Positions 25,614-34,122 of a stretch of 64,000 nt of DNA are shown piece by piece (the first letter of the stretch is position 1; each line of letters starts with the position of its first letter). A model generated the notes under the pieces. The model worked only from the letters and a program-made list of their open reading frames with translations, made no database searches and had not been told where the DNA came from. A program made the translations under genes and the position numbers. This stretch comes from Halomicrobium katesii DSM 19301 (GTDB lineage: Archaea > Halobacteriota > Halobacteria > Halobacteriales > Haloarculaceae), in contig NZ_KB905378.1 of the NCBI RefSeq assembly GCF_000379085.1, positions 1 to 64,000 of the forward strand, in the 5' to 3' direction.

Positions 25614-26737
25614 GCAGAGTACTTCCGCGACCTCGTCGAGCGCAGTCTCGACGAGGTCGCTGTTCCTAACGCTGTTGACGCTGATATCGACCGGTTCAGA
25701 GACGTGATGATCGCTGATGGAACGGTGTTGCGGTTACACGAATTTCTCTCAGATCAGTTCGAAGCCCGCCACGAGGAGCAGGCTGGAGCGAAGCTCCACC
25801 TGCTCCATAATACCACAGAGCAGACAGTTAGACGGATCGATACTGCTAATGAGAAAACGCACGACAGCACCCTGTTCGAAACAGGGCCGTGGCTTGATAC
25901 GGAAAGTTGTAGGTCTTTACCAGATCGATCGCACGCCGTCGTGCGGTCGACTGGGTAAACGCCTACAACCGTCCGTATGAGAACCGCCTCATGTTGTTCG
26001 ATCTCGGCTACTTCAAGTACCGGCGGTTTGCGCTGATCGATGAGAACGATGGCTACTTCGTGAGTCGGCTGAAGCAGAACGCAAATCCGGTGATTACAGC
26101 GGAATTACGGGAATGGCGCGGCCGCGCCATTCCCTTAGAGGGCAAGCAGCTCCGAGTTGTTCTCGATGATCTCGATCGGAAGTACATCGATGTAGAGGTC
26201 GAAGTAGAGTTCAAACGAGGACCGTACAATGGGACGCGTTCACTGGATACGAAGCGATTTCGTGTCGTCGGCGTCCGCAACGAGGACGCCGACGACTACC
26301 ACCTGTACATAACGAATTTGGCGAGGAAGGAGTTCTTTCCGGCGGATTTAGCGGAGATCTACCGCTGTCGGTGGGAAGTTGAGTTGCTGTTCCGCGAGCT
26401 GAAGACGCAGTACGAACTGGATGAGTTCGACACAAGCGACGAACACGTGGTGAAGATCTTATTATACGCAGCGCTGCTGTCGCTGCTTGTAAGCCGCGAT
26501 TTGTTGGATTTAGTTACCGAGCAGGCGGATGATGAGCTCGTGTTTCCGACAGAGCGCTGGGCGGCGACCTTCCGGTCGCACGCCCAGCTCATCCTCCACG
26601 AACTCAGTGAATACCTCGGCTACTCACCACCGCCACTGCTTGAACGGTTGATCGAAGACGCTCAAAAGATCCACAAGCAGCGACCGATCCTACAAGAGAC
26701 ACTCGCTACCGCTACACAACCAAGGTGTGAGGCTTAA
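25614..26737 (+). pseudogene. IS4-type (ISH8-like) transposase, truncated and split by R3
   Basis: The frame starts directly after IS1595 (AEYFRDLVERSLDEV), runs to GPWL at 25897, is interrupted by R3 copy B, and resumes at 25978 (ENRLMLFDLGYFKYRRFALID...) to the stop at 26737. Removing the element with one TGA joins GGG CCG TGG CTT GAG AAC exactly in frame. The IS4 signature appears in IYRCRWEVELLFRELKTQYELDEF. The N-terminal third is missing because recombination between IS1595 copies removed the sequence to the left. It is not functional. Confidence 0.82.
25898..25977 (-). mobile_element. R3 palindromic element, copy B (80 bp), inside the IS4 transposase
   Basis: Termini TACGGAAAGTTGTAG and CTACAACCGTCCGTA, flanks TGA at 25895-25897 and 25978-25980. 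The inner palindrome (TTTACCAGATCGATCGCACG...) differs from copies A, C, E and F but matches copy D, so R3 has two subfamilies sharing termini. Confidence 0.9.
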
Positions 26738-26742
26738 CTAAA

Positions 26743-27019
26743 GACGGATGGGGGCCTCTCTGCTCTGAATGCCGACTCGGGGGATGTCCTGTGGCAGTAC
26801 GAGGGTGAGACACTATTTAATCCATCACCGTTGGTCGTCGAAGACACTGTTTTTGTCGGCGGCCGAGATGCTCAAGTCCACGCGGTAGACGCAACCGATG
26901 GCACAGGGCAGTGGACCCTCGAAACTGCCGGTGAGGTGAAAGCGCCACCTGTTGCTGCCGATGGAACACTCTACGTTGCCGGTGGGAGCCATCTATACGC
27001 TCTCAGTGCAGACGAGTGA
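26743..27019 (+). pseudogene. PQQ-like beta-propeller fragment
   Basis: Right after the IS4 end the frame reads TDGGLSALNADSGDVLWQYE, then VFVGGRDAQVHAVDATDGTGQWTLET and a final VAADGTLYVAGGSHLYALSADE with a stop. These are two to three blades of the outer-membrane-assembly BamB or PQQ-type repeat. The N-terminal blades and any signal are missing, so this is the 3' end of a gene destroyed by the insertion. The original protein was probably exported. Confidence 0.7.
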
Positions 27020-27855
27020 ACACAGCGTTCGAACGCAACATTGGTCAAAAGAGAAGCCATCGTTCGAGATCGTCAAAGAAACAGACACAAACGGTGGTTC
27101 GTTCTGTGCTATCCAGCGACTCGAGACGTGTGAACAGTATTCGTCTGAGTGACGCCACCGTATGCGCACGCTGATAGGACAAATGGGAATAATTCAGTGA
27201 TCGGAAGACTCAGTAAATGTCATCTACCTCCTGATTGGAAGCGATATCAATGACTAATTTAAACCCGGATCAAGGAGAGCAGGCTGAAGATCTCCTCGAA
27301 AAAAAAACGCCACCGGCTGAGGCTTCGAAAGTCAAATTTCGAAGAAGGAGGGGTAGAGCGCGAGTTGTCGAGTTTCTTCAGCGGTATTGCCGGTAGTGAC
27401 GCAATATCGGTATATTGGAACCCGCGGTCGGTGACAGAGATGCCGCGAGGGAGGCTTTTGCCGATGCCACGATGTCAACGTCGAAGACATCTACTGGAAT
27501 CAGGTGCCCAAGGTAGATCCCAATGCTGATAATATGGAATGGAATGCTCTGTTGAATCCGCAGACGGGACTGGGATCGAGGCTGAAGACACAGTTATCAG
27601 GCTCCATTGGTGACGAATTCTCACAACCGACCTTCGATTGATGGGTCAGCTTTGGAGAGCGAAAACAGATTCTGACTCGCTATCTGTTGCCGACTCCATC
27701 TGACACACTGGACGCTACCCCGTCGACTCGGCCGCAGTCACCGGATTCAACGGAGCAGATGTGTACTGTTCACAACATCAAGATCGCTGAAACCGTGAAA
27801 TCAAGCTACATCTGGCGGTTCACCACAGTCCCGAGTTCTAATATGGGCCTATAAT
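27020..27855 (+). pseudogene. Degenerate region with remains of an unrecognised gene
   Basis: No intact gene is present. A short frame at 27251-27397 (MTNLNPDQGEQAEDLLEKKTPP...) and a longer one from about 27460 to 27854 (CHDVNVEDIYWNQVPKVDPNADN, PQTGLGSRLKTQLSGSIGDEF) look like decayed coding sequence. The second is broken by a TGA at about 27641 and seems shifted by one base from the upstream VGDRDAAREAFADA frame. The family is not recognised. The low GC and loss of frame mark this as dead accessory DNA. Confidence 0.4.
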
Positions 27856-27995
27856 GGCCGTGTTTAGACGCTCCTCGATCGGCGAGTCACGGACCGTAGC
27901 GGTTGTCTAAAATCTGTCCTGAGTGCCTCATTGTGTCGATCTGTTCGCGGAGCATACGCCGCAAGAGCCGATTTGTACTGCGTCTAAACAAGGCC
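27856..27995 (-). mobile_element. R1 element, copy 4 (140 bp), inserted in an R4 end
   Basis: R1 sequence in inverted orientation, flanked by the 9-bp duplication GCCTATAAT (27847-27855 and 27996-28004). The right duplication contains the first bases of R4 copy 2, so R1 inserted across the left boundary of an older R4. Confidence 0.92.
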
Positions 27996-27998
27996 GCC

Positions 27999-28082
27999 TA
28001 TAATAACAATTGAAACGGTTGACACATCGATCGCACTGTTGTCGTGCGATCGGGTGTGCATTGAGTTTCAATGGCTACTATA
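27999..28082 (+). mobile_element. R4 element, copy 2 (84 bp)
   Basis: It has the ends TATAATAACAATTGAAA and TTTCAATGGCTACTATA with the same hairpin core as copy 1, differing at several positions. It was invaded at its left boundary by R1 copy 4. Confidence 0.88.
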
Positions 28083-28245
28083 GCAACCTGTGGTGCAGGC
28101 AATTCCGCACGCTCAAGACCACTGAGTGTGGGCACCCGGACTTCGAGTTCCCGCACTAGTTTCTCCGCTCGAGGGCTGTTGTGAACTTCTCGTTGGGGGC
28201 TTCGTCATAGTAGTACTGCCGGTTACTCAGTCTGAAATGATTAAA

Positions 28246-28443
28246 TCAGCTAGTACAGTTGCTGCTTGATACGATGAGAGCGTCTCCGTAATCCTCCAAC
28301 GAATCCGGTTGCTGGTCCTGTAAGTCACCATCCCGAATTAGCTCGGTGGAGAATGCGTTCGGCCTCAGTGATGAGACCACCTGGAGTTGCGAACGCCCCG
28401 GAACAGTTACGACCGAGGGCACGACGTAATTCATTCTAGACAT
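28246..28443 (-). CDS. Possible small ORF (65 aa), unrecognised
   Basis: The frame MSRMNYVVPSVVTVPGRSQLQVVSSLRPNAF and onward, with an acidic second half (RDGDLQDQQPDSLEDYGDALIV), is the only open frame of note between R4 and the SHOCT gene. It has no recognisable domain and no clear promoter. The rest of 28083-28555 shows nothing I can name. It may be a relic. Confidence 0.25.
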   Translation of the reverse strand: MSRMNYVVPSVVTVPGRSQLQVVSSLRPNAFSTELIRDGDLQDQQPDSLEDYGDALIVSSSNCTS

Positions 28444-28555
28444 TCTTGTACAGGGGCCGAGACAGTACTCCTGTATATCTGAACGGGTTCATCGATACGC
28501 GCCAGAGAGTCCCACTGGCCGAACCGCCGTCGCAGTCGTCGCGTCTCTGATTGGC

Positions 28556-28873
28556 GTGCCGGCAGCGGTCGTCGGGTTCTTCGGACTGGTCGGTAACCTC
28601 GTGGCCGGATTCTTGCTCCTCGTCCCCGCTCTGGCGATGCTCTACATCGCCGCGCAGCTAACAGTCGGTGTCGTCAAGCAGGCGAACGACGCCCCGAAAC
28701 CCCGATTTCACGACGAGCGAGACGACGCGGCCGAGACACCAGCCGAAACCCTCCGACGGCGATACGCCGAAGGCGAACTGAGCCACGAGGAATTTCGGCA
28801 ACGCCTCGATCACCTTCTCGACACTGAGACGTCGAAACGAGCGGCCGACGAACGTGACCGGCTCCTCGAATAG
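28556..28873 (+). CDS. SHOCT domain membrane protein
   Basis: From GTG 28556 the protein has 105 residues, with two adjacent membrane segments (AAVVGFFGLVGNLVAGFLLLVPALAMLYIAAQL) and a C-terminal SHOCT motif (TPAETLRRRYAEGELSHEEFRQRLDHLLDTE). The open frame extends about 40 codons upstream (...SPTGRTAVAVVASLIG) but contains no ATG, GTG or TTG, so either GTG 28556 is used or the true 5' end was lost at the island boundary. SHOCT proteins are widespread short helical modules of uncertain role in haloarchaea. Confidence 0.65.
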   Translation: MPAAVVGFFGLVGNLVAGFLLLVPALAMLYIAAQLTVGVVKQANDAPKPRFHDERDDAAETPAETLRRRYAEGELSHEEFRQRLDHLLDTETSKRAADERDRLLE

Positions 28874-29101
28874 ATTTTCACCGGTACTACAATATTACTT
28901 CCCGATTCGATCGCCTCTCTTCGACAGCCATCACGCTATCGTACCGACGAACAGTCTCTACCGTCTCGTTCGTTCGTGTCGAGAAAGCGGCCAACGAAGT
29001 CGCATTTCTTGGCGTCACATCGTTCGCAGTCGCCGATCTCGCTCGCCGCGCTGGGACGACGGCGAAAGAGTTTTTCTGAGTGGCCCCAATATTCGACAGG
29101 A

Positions 29102-29542
29102 ATGACGCTCCCTATCGACCCGACACAGATCGATCCCGACGACATCGGCGAGGCCCAGACGACCCTGGAGATGGACCACGAGGACGCCATCGAACACGTC
29201 CGAGAGGTGTTTACGGCTGCGGGCTTCGGCGTTCCGGTCGAGTTCTCGCCGTCGGAGATGCTCAACGAGAAGGTCGACGCGGACCGGGACCCCTACTACG
29301 TCCTCGGTGCCTGCAACCCGGCCGTCGCGGATCGGGCGCTCGACGCAACCGACAACCGACTCGGCGCGCTCATGCCCTGCAACGTCGTCGTCTGGGAGGA
29401 AGCGCCCGGCCGACAGCGCGTCTACCACGTCTCGATCATGCGTCTCGCGCGCCTGGTGGGCATGGCCCCTGACGACGACGTGATGGCCGATATCGTCGCC
29501 GACACCGGGGAGATGGTCGACGAAGCCTTCGAGAACCTCTGA
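29102..29542 (+). CDS. DUF302 domain protein
   Basis: The 146-residue protein matches DUF302, an alpha/beta family of unknown function: DHEDAIEHVREVFTAAGFGVPVEFSPSEMLNEKV, DPYYVLGACNPAVADRALDATDNRLGALMPCNVVV and the C-terminal VADTGEMVDEAFENL. The cysteine in LGACNP and that in MPCNVVV are conserved in the family. It is followed one base later by a methyltransferase gene and clearly cotranscribed with it. Homologues are common beside redox and sulfur-trafficking genes, which does not fix a function here. Confidence 0.85.
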   Translation: MTLPIDPTQIDPDDIGEAQTTLEMDHEDAIEHVREVFTAAGFGVPVEFSPSEMLNEKVDADRDPYYVLGACNPAVADRALDATDNRLGALMPCNVVVWEEAPGRQRVYHVSIMRLARLVGMAPDDDVMADIVADTGEMVDEAFENL

Positions 29543-29543
29543 G

Positions 29544-30104
29544 ATGGGATTTCACACGTTCGACGCCGCGCGGGCGGACAAGCTTGAGGACGCGGCCCGC
29601 CGGTACCGCACTCTCTCGGCCGAGGAACTGCTCTGGGCGCTCTCGCTGGACGGCGACGACGTAATCGCGGACCTCGGCAGCGGGACCGGCTTCTACACCG
29701 ACGACGCTGCCGCCATCGCCGACACGGTGTATGCCGTCGACGTACAGAGCGAGATGCACGACTACTACCGGGAGAAGGGCGTTCCAGACAACGTCGAACT
29801 GGTGACCAGCGGCGTCGCAGACCTCCCGCTGGCCACCGACCGTCTCGACGCCGCGTTCTCGACGATGACGTACCACGAGTTCGCGGACGGGGCTGCCCTC
29901 ACGGAGATTGCACGGGTACTGACCGACGGCGGGCGACTCGTTGTCGCCGACTGGGCGGCCAGTGGCAGCGGCGACGCCGGTCCACCTCTCGACGAGCGCT
30001 TTACCGCGTCGCAGGCGACGGACGCACTCCGAGACGCCGGCTTCACCGTCGAACACGACGCCGTTCGCCCGGAGACGTTCCTCGTGATCGCCACGAGACA
30101 GTAG
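29544..30104 (+). CDS. Class I SAM-dependent methyltransferase
   Basis: The 186-residue protein has the methyltransferase core: VIADLGSGTGFYTDDAA (motif I), VYAVDVQSEMHDYYREKG (motif II), AAFSTMTYHEF (motif IV) and VLTDGGRLVVADWAA (post-motif). It is of the UbiE/Methyltransf_11 type acting on small molecules. It forms a pair with the DUF302 gene, the stop and ATG being one base apart. The substrate is unknown. Confidence 0.82.
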   Translation: MGFHTFDAARADKLEDAARRYRTLSAEELLWALSLDGDDVIADLGSGTGFYTDDAAAIADTVYAVDVQSEMHDYYREKGVPDNVELVTSGVADLPLATDRLDAAFSTMTYHEFADGAALTEIARVLTDGGRLVVADWAASGSGDAGPPLDERFTASQATDALRDAGFTVEHDAVRPETFLVIATRQ

Positions 30105-30248
30105 GCCGAACTCCGTTCTGCTAGATATTTTCGAGCGGCCGAACAGTTGCCCGGTGGGGAATCGTCGCTCTCACCGACGGTTCTGGATCGTCCTTTCAGC
30201 CACCCGAAGCCACTGTACGGCGCTGTCACGTTCGCCAACTGGCGTGGT

Positions 30249-30301
30249 TTTTAGGCTGTCCTAAAATCGAAGGCCATTTATTATTTTAGGCTGAGCTAAA
30301 A
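30249..30301. promoter_or_regulatory. Two iron boxes (DtxR/SirR-type) upstream of the siderophore locus
   Basis: TTTTAGGCTGTCCTAAAA at 30249-30266 and TTTTAGGCTGAGCTAAAA at 30284-30301 are near-perfect 18-bp inverted repeats with centres 35 bp apart. They fit the TTAGG-N4-CCTAA operator type bound by haloarchaeal DtxR-family Idr regulators, which hold the genes off when iron is present. They lie 48 bp and more upstream of a 38-codon ORF. Confidence 0.8.
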
Positions 30302-30348
30302 GATATAGTGAAAGACGACGGAGACGAGGCACGACCGACGCGAAGAAA

Positions 30349-30465
30349 ATGCATATTGGCGAGTGGCCGGGCGAGGTCACCGCCGACGAGCTGCCGACGA
30401 TCTCAGAGGACGAACAGCTGTTCGACCGCGAGGCGCTCGCAGCGGCCGTCACCGGGTCGAACTAA
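30349..30465 (+). CDS. Small acidic ORF (38 aa) between iron boxes
   Basis: ATG 30349 opens MHIGEWPGEVTADELPTISE and continues to ALAAAVTGSN with a stop at 30465. It follows the paired iron boxes at the right distance for a leadered transcript and has the acidic GC-ending codon use of real genes here. I do not recognise it. It could be a small siderophore-locus protein or a leader peptide of the synthetase gene 140 bp downstream. Confidence 0.45.
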   Translation: MHIGEWPGEVTADELPTISEDEQLFDREALAAAVTGSN

Positions 30466-30580
30466 CCGCTGATCCGCGGTCTTTTCGCTGTCTCGCTGCA
30501 CCGATCGATCCGGCGTTCCAGTCGCTCGAAATCACCGGACGACGACCCGACGGGCACGATCGAGAGAAACACTTATTACG

Positions 30581-30598
30581 TTTTAGGCTAGCCTAAAA
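30581..30598. promoter_or_regulatory. Perfect palindromic iron box before the NIS synthetase gene
   Basis: TTTTAGGCTAGCCTAAAA is a perfect 18-bp palindrome, 9 bp from the GTG at 30607. The TATA-like ACTTATTAC lies just upstream (about 30571-30579), so a bound repressor would cover the transcription start. Confidence 0.88.
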
Positions 30599-30606
30599 AC
30601 CAACGG

Positions 30607-32463
30607 GTGATATCCTACATGAGAGACGAGGCCAGTCGTGGCGTTTCGAGTACAGCGGTCGAGCGGCTCCGGACGACCCTGCAGACGGACCGCTGGCAGA
30701 GCGCCGATCGCGCGCTGCTCGCGAAGATGCTCGCGGAGTTTACCTACGAAAAACTCCTCGACCCCGAGGAGTACGCCGTCGACGGCGACTGGCGCGTCTA
30801 TCGCGTCCCGCTGGGCGACACCACCTACGAATTCCGGGCACAGGAGCGGGTCTTCGACAGCTACCGCGTCGATTCGTCGTCGATCCGGAAACGCGTCGGC
30901 GACGGTGCGTGGACGGCGGCGAGCGACGCGATCCAGTTCCTGCTCGACGCTCGCGAGACGCTGGGAATCGACGATCAGACGGCGAGTTACCTCGTCCGGG
31001 AGTACAACAACACGCTCCTGGCGGACACACACATCGACGCCGACGCCGCCGACGCCGCCGACAGTATCCTGGATCTCGACGCGATAGAGATCGAAGGGGA
31101 AATGCGGGGTCACCCGTGGTTCACGGTCAACAAGGGGCGTATCGGTTTCGACTACGAGGACTATCTCCGGTACGCGCCGGAGAACCAGCGTCCCCAGTCA
31201 CTGCAGTGGGTCGCAGTTCGCCGGTCCGAGGCGACGTTCGCGAGCGTCGACGGGCTCGATTACGACGGGCTGATGGAGACACACCTCGGCGACCACGTCG
31301 GCGAGTTCGAACGCCTCGTCTCGGAGCAGGGTCTCGAACCCGCCGAGTACTACCTCATGCCCGTCCACGAGTGGCAGTGGCGGGACACGCTGGCCCAGCT
31401 GTTCGCGCCCGCGATCGCGGCCGACGAGATCGTGCCACTCGGAGACGGCCCCGACACGTACCTCCCTCAGCAGTCGATCCGGACTCTGACTAACCGTTCG
31501 GACCCGACGAAACCACACGTCAAGCTCCCGATGCGGATACTGAACACGATCGTGTATCGCGGTCTGCCGGGCGAGCAAGCGCTGGCCGCGCCCCGCGTGA
31601 CGGCGGCGGTCAAGGAGATCCGCGATCGGGACGCGTTCCTCAGTGACGAGTGTGACCTCATGCTCCCCGGCGAGATCGCGAGCATCAACTACGAGCACCC
31701 CCAGTTTTCCCAGCTCTCGGGCGCGCCCTACCAGTACCAGGAGCTGCTGGGAGCGGTCTGGCGCGAGAGCGTCCAGTCGTTCACGACGGCCTCCGAGCGG
31801 GCGGTGCCACTCTCCGCGCTGTTGCACCGCGACATCGACGGCTCGCCGATCGTCTCCGAGTTCGCCTCTCGGGCGGGGCTCTCGCTGTCGGACTGGATCG
31901 ACGAGTTCCTCGACGTCCTCTTCGAGCCGTTGCTGCACTACCTGTACAAGTACGGACTGGTGTTCATGCCACACGGGACGAACGTCCTCGTGATCCACCG
32001 GGACGGACGCCCGGTCCGGATCGCGGTCAAGGACTACGCCGACGAGATCGCGCTGAGTGACGAACGCCTCCCCGAGGCGTCCGTGATTCCCGACGATCTG
32101 TACGACCATCCCGACATCCTCCATCAGAAGGGGCCAGAGGCGCTGTGTCAGCACATCTTCGGGACCGTGTTCATCTGTGTCCTCCGATACGTTTCCGACC
32201 TCCTCGAACGGGAAGTCGGCTACGAGGAGACGACCTTCTGGCGGCAGGTCCGGGACAGCATCGAGCGGTACCAGTCGGCACACCCGGACCTGGAGCAGCG
32301 CTTCGACCGCTTCGATCTGTTCGAACCCGAGTTCACCCGCCTCTGTCTGAACCGCGGCCGCCTGACCGACTACGGCTACAGCGACGATCCCGAGCCACCG
32401 GGGGTGACCGCCCACGGGACCGTGACGAACACGCTCGCCGAGTTGGGCGACGATCGCCGGTAA
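30607..32463 (+). CDS. IucA/IucC-family siderophore (NIS) synthetase, stand-alone
   Basis: This NRPS-independent siderophore synthetase of 618 residues would join a carboxylic acid to an amine or hydroxamate using ATP. It has family blocks GHPWFTVNKGRIGFDYEDYL (ATP site), MPVHEWQWRDTLAQLFAP, QQSIRTLTNRSDP, KPHVKLPMRILNT and the FhuF-like C-terminal LLHYLYKYGLVFMPHGTNVLVIHRDGRP. It resembles the IucC/DesD side of the family more than the two synthetases in the operon downstream. GTG 30607 or ATG 30619 may start it. It has its own iron box and is separated from dat by 288 bp, so it is expressed independently though under the same control. Confidence 0.88.
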   Translation: MISYMRDEASRGVSSTAVERLRTTLQTDRWQSADRALLAKMLAEFTYEKLLDPEEYAVDGDWRVYRVPLGDTTYEFRAQERVFDSYRVDSSSIRKRVGDGAWTAASDAIQFLLDARETLGIDDQTASYLVREYNNTLLADTHIDADAADAADSILDLDAIEIEGEMRGHPWFTVNKGRIGFDYEDYLRYAPENQRPQSLQWVAVRRSEATFASVDGLDYDGLMETHLGDHVGEFERLVSEQGLEPAEYYLMPVHEWQWRDTLAQLFAPAIAADEIVPLGDGPDTYLPQQSIRTLTNRSDPTKPHVKLPMRILNTIVYRGLPGEQALAAPRVTAAVKEIRDRDAFLSDECDLMLPGEIASINYEHPQFSQLSGAPYQYQELLGAVWRESVQSFTTASERAVPLSALLHRDIDGSPIVSEFASRAGLSLSDWIDEFLDVLFEPLLHYLYKYGLVFMPHGTNVLVIHRDGRPVRIAVKDYADEIALSDERLPEASVIPDDLYDHPDILHQKGPEALCQHIFGTVFICVLRYVSDLLEREVGYEETTFWRQVRDSIERYQSAHPDLEQRFDRFDLFEPEFTRLCLNRGRLTDYGYSDDPEPPGVTAHGTVTNTLAELGDDRR

Positions 32464-32668
32464 GCGACGACAGTAAACCGTCTGAAGCGGTTCGCTTACC
32501 GATCGACTGCCGTCGCGCTCGGCCGTGCAGTGACTTTCGACGGTTCCAGTCCATCCGCCGGCTGCTGACAGTCGGTTAGCTCTCGGCATATTATTTCAAC
32601 ATTTCGATCTTTTAGGGTATTTTCGCGACTTTTTACTAGAACTCTAACTATTACCAGTAGCTTTTTAT

Positions 32669-32686
32669 TTTTAGGTATACCTAAAA
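32669..32686. promoter_or_regulatory. Palindromic iron box before dat
   Basis: TTTTAGGTATACCTAAAA is a perfect 18-bp palindrome within a T-rich promoter stretch. It ends 7 bp before an ATG that opens a 20-codon leader ORF and 66 bp before dat. It is the fourth box of the locus and controls the main operon. Confidence 0.88.
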
Positions 32687-32692
32687 CAACTG

Positions 32693-32755
32693 ATGACGAG
32701 CCATCACACGCTGTCCGGAGGGATGGCCTCCCGGACTGGAGGTGATCGTGAGTGA
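32693..32755 (+). CDS. 20-codon leader ORF overlapping dat
   Basis: ATG 32693 starts MTSHHTLSGGMASRTGGD and the frame ends TGA at 32753-32755, overlapping the dat GTG (GTGA). The Shine-Dalgarno-like GGAGGTGATC lies inside it, just before the dat start. The position right after the iron box suggests that it is translated first and couples ribosomes to dat. It may be only a leader; there is no conservation evidence in the window. Confidence 0.4.
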   Translation: MTSHHTLSGGMASRTGGDRE

Positions 32756-34122
32756 ACTACGCTGACGCGACGGCCGACCAGTTGCTCGCCCAGCAGGCAG
32801 ATCGCGAATCGAGCGCGCGGACCTATCCGCGATATCTTCCGCTGGCGATCGAGACCGCCTCGGGACTGACGGTCGTCGACGTCGACGGCAACGAGTACTA
32901 CGACTGCCTCGCGGGGGCGGGGACGCTCGCTCTCGGACACAACCATCCGGCCGTCGTCGAGGAGATGGAGCGCGTGCTCGCCGACGGGCGAGCCATCCAC
33001 ACGCTGGACATCACGACGCCGGAGAAAGAGCGGTTCGTCGACACGCTGTTCGACTGTCTCCCCGACGAGCTGACAGACACCGCGAAGGTCCAGTTCTGTA
33101 GCCCCGCCGGGACCGACGCGGTGGAAGCGGCACTGAAGCTCGTCAGAACGGCCACCGGAAATCGGCCGATCCTCGGCTTCCAGGGCGGTTACCACGGGAT
33201 GACTGGCGAGGCGTTGAGCCTCATGGGCAACACCGGGCCGAAAGAACCTCTGCCCGAACTGCCTTCGGCCGTCCACCACCTCCCGTACCCCTACACGTAC
33301 CGGTGTCCGTTCGGGGCGGGCGGCGACGAGTGCTGGCGAACCAGCGCCCGGTACGTCGAACGGGTGCTCGACGATCCCGCGAGCGGCGTCGTCTCGCCCG
33401 CCGGCATGATCTGCGAGTCGGTCCAGGGCGAAGGAGGGTCCGTTCCCGCGCCGGTCCCGTGGCTGCGCGAGATCCGGCGTCTCACCGACGAGCACGACGT
33501 GCCGCTGATCGCCGACGAGATCCAGACCGGGCTCGGTCGCACCGGAGAGCTGTTCGGCTTCGAGCACGCCGACATCGTCCCCGACGTGGTCACCGTCTCG
33601 AAGGCCGTCGGCGGGGGGCTCCCGCTCGCGGTCGTCGTCTACGACGAGGAACTCGACGGGTGGGAGCCGGGAGCGCACGCGGGGACGTTCCGTGGCAACC
33701 AGCTCGCGATGGCGGCCGGGACGGTGACGATGCGACACGTCCTCGACAACGACCTCGACGAGCACGCCGCAGCGATGGGCGAGCGGCTCCGCGAGCGTCT
33801 CGAAGACACCGCTGCGATCAGCGACGCGGTCGGGGACGTTCGGGGACGTGGCCTCATGCTGGGCGTCGAGTTCGTCGACCCGGCCGGCGAGCCCGGCCCG
33901 CAGGGCCATTACCCGCCCGACGGCGACCTCGCAGAGCGCGTTCAGGCCGAGGCGTTCGATCGCGGGCTCATCGTCGAGACCGGCGGGCGCGACGGCGCGA
34001 CCGCTCGGTTCCTCCCGCCGCTGGTCGTCTCCCCGAGACAGGTCGACGACATCGCCGAGCTGTTCCACCGCAGCGTCCGCGCGGCGATCGACGCCGACGA
34101 ACGCGCGGAGGTGCTCGCATGA
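32752..34122 (+). CDS. dat: Diaminobutyrate--2-oxoglutarate aminotransferase
   Basis: This class III PLP aminotransferase makes L-2,4-diaminobutyrate from aspartate semialdehyde and glutamate, the first step to 1,3-diaminopropane. The 456-residue protein has VVDVDGNEYYDCLAGAGTLALGHNHP, FCSPAGTDAVEAALKLVRTATG, LIADEIQTGLGRTGELFGFEH and the PLP lysine in VTVSKAVGGGLPLAVVVYD. The start is GTG 32752, preceded by GGAGGTGAT, an unusually clear ribosome-binding site for this window. The stop overlaps ddc by 4 bp. It is first in the six-gene siderophore operon and is named dat in the Haloferax volcanii cluster. Confidence 0.92.
   Translation: MNYADATADQLLAQQADRESSARTYPRYLPLAIETASGLTVVDVDGNEYYDCLAGAGTLALGHNHPAVVEEMERVLADGRAIHTLDITTPEKERFVDTLFDCLPDELTDTAKVQFCSPAGTDAVEAALKLVRTATGNRPILGFQGGYHGMTGEALSLMGNTGPKEPLPELPSAVHHLPYPYTYRCPFGAGGDECWRTSARYVERVLDDPASGVVSPAGMICESVQGEGGSVPAPVPWLREIRRLTDEHDVPLIADEIQTGLGRTGELFGFEHADIVPDVVTVSKAVGGGLPLAVVVYDEELDGWEPGAHAGTFRGNQLAMAAGTVTMRHVLDNDLDEHAAAMGERLRERLEDTAAISDAVGDVRGRGLMLGVEFVDPAGEPGPQGHYPPDGDLAERVQAEAFDRGLIVETGGRDGATARFLPPLVVSPRQVDDIAELFHRSVRAAIDADERAEVLA

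Noticed and set aside
28210-28250. A TACTGCCGG match near 28215 resembling an R5 terminus
   Set aside because: Only the first dozen or so bases resemble R5; no second terminus or TGA pair was found, so it was not counted as a copy.
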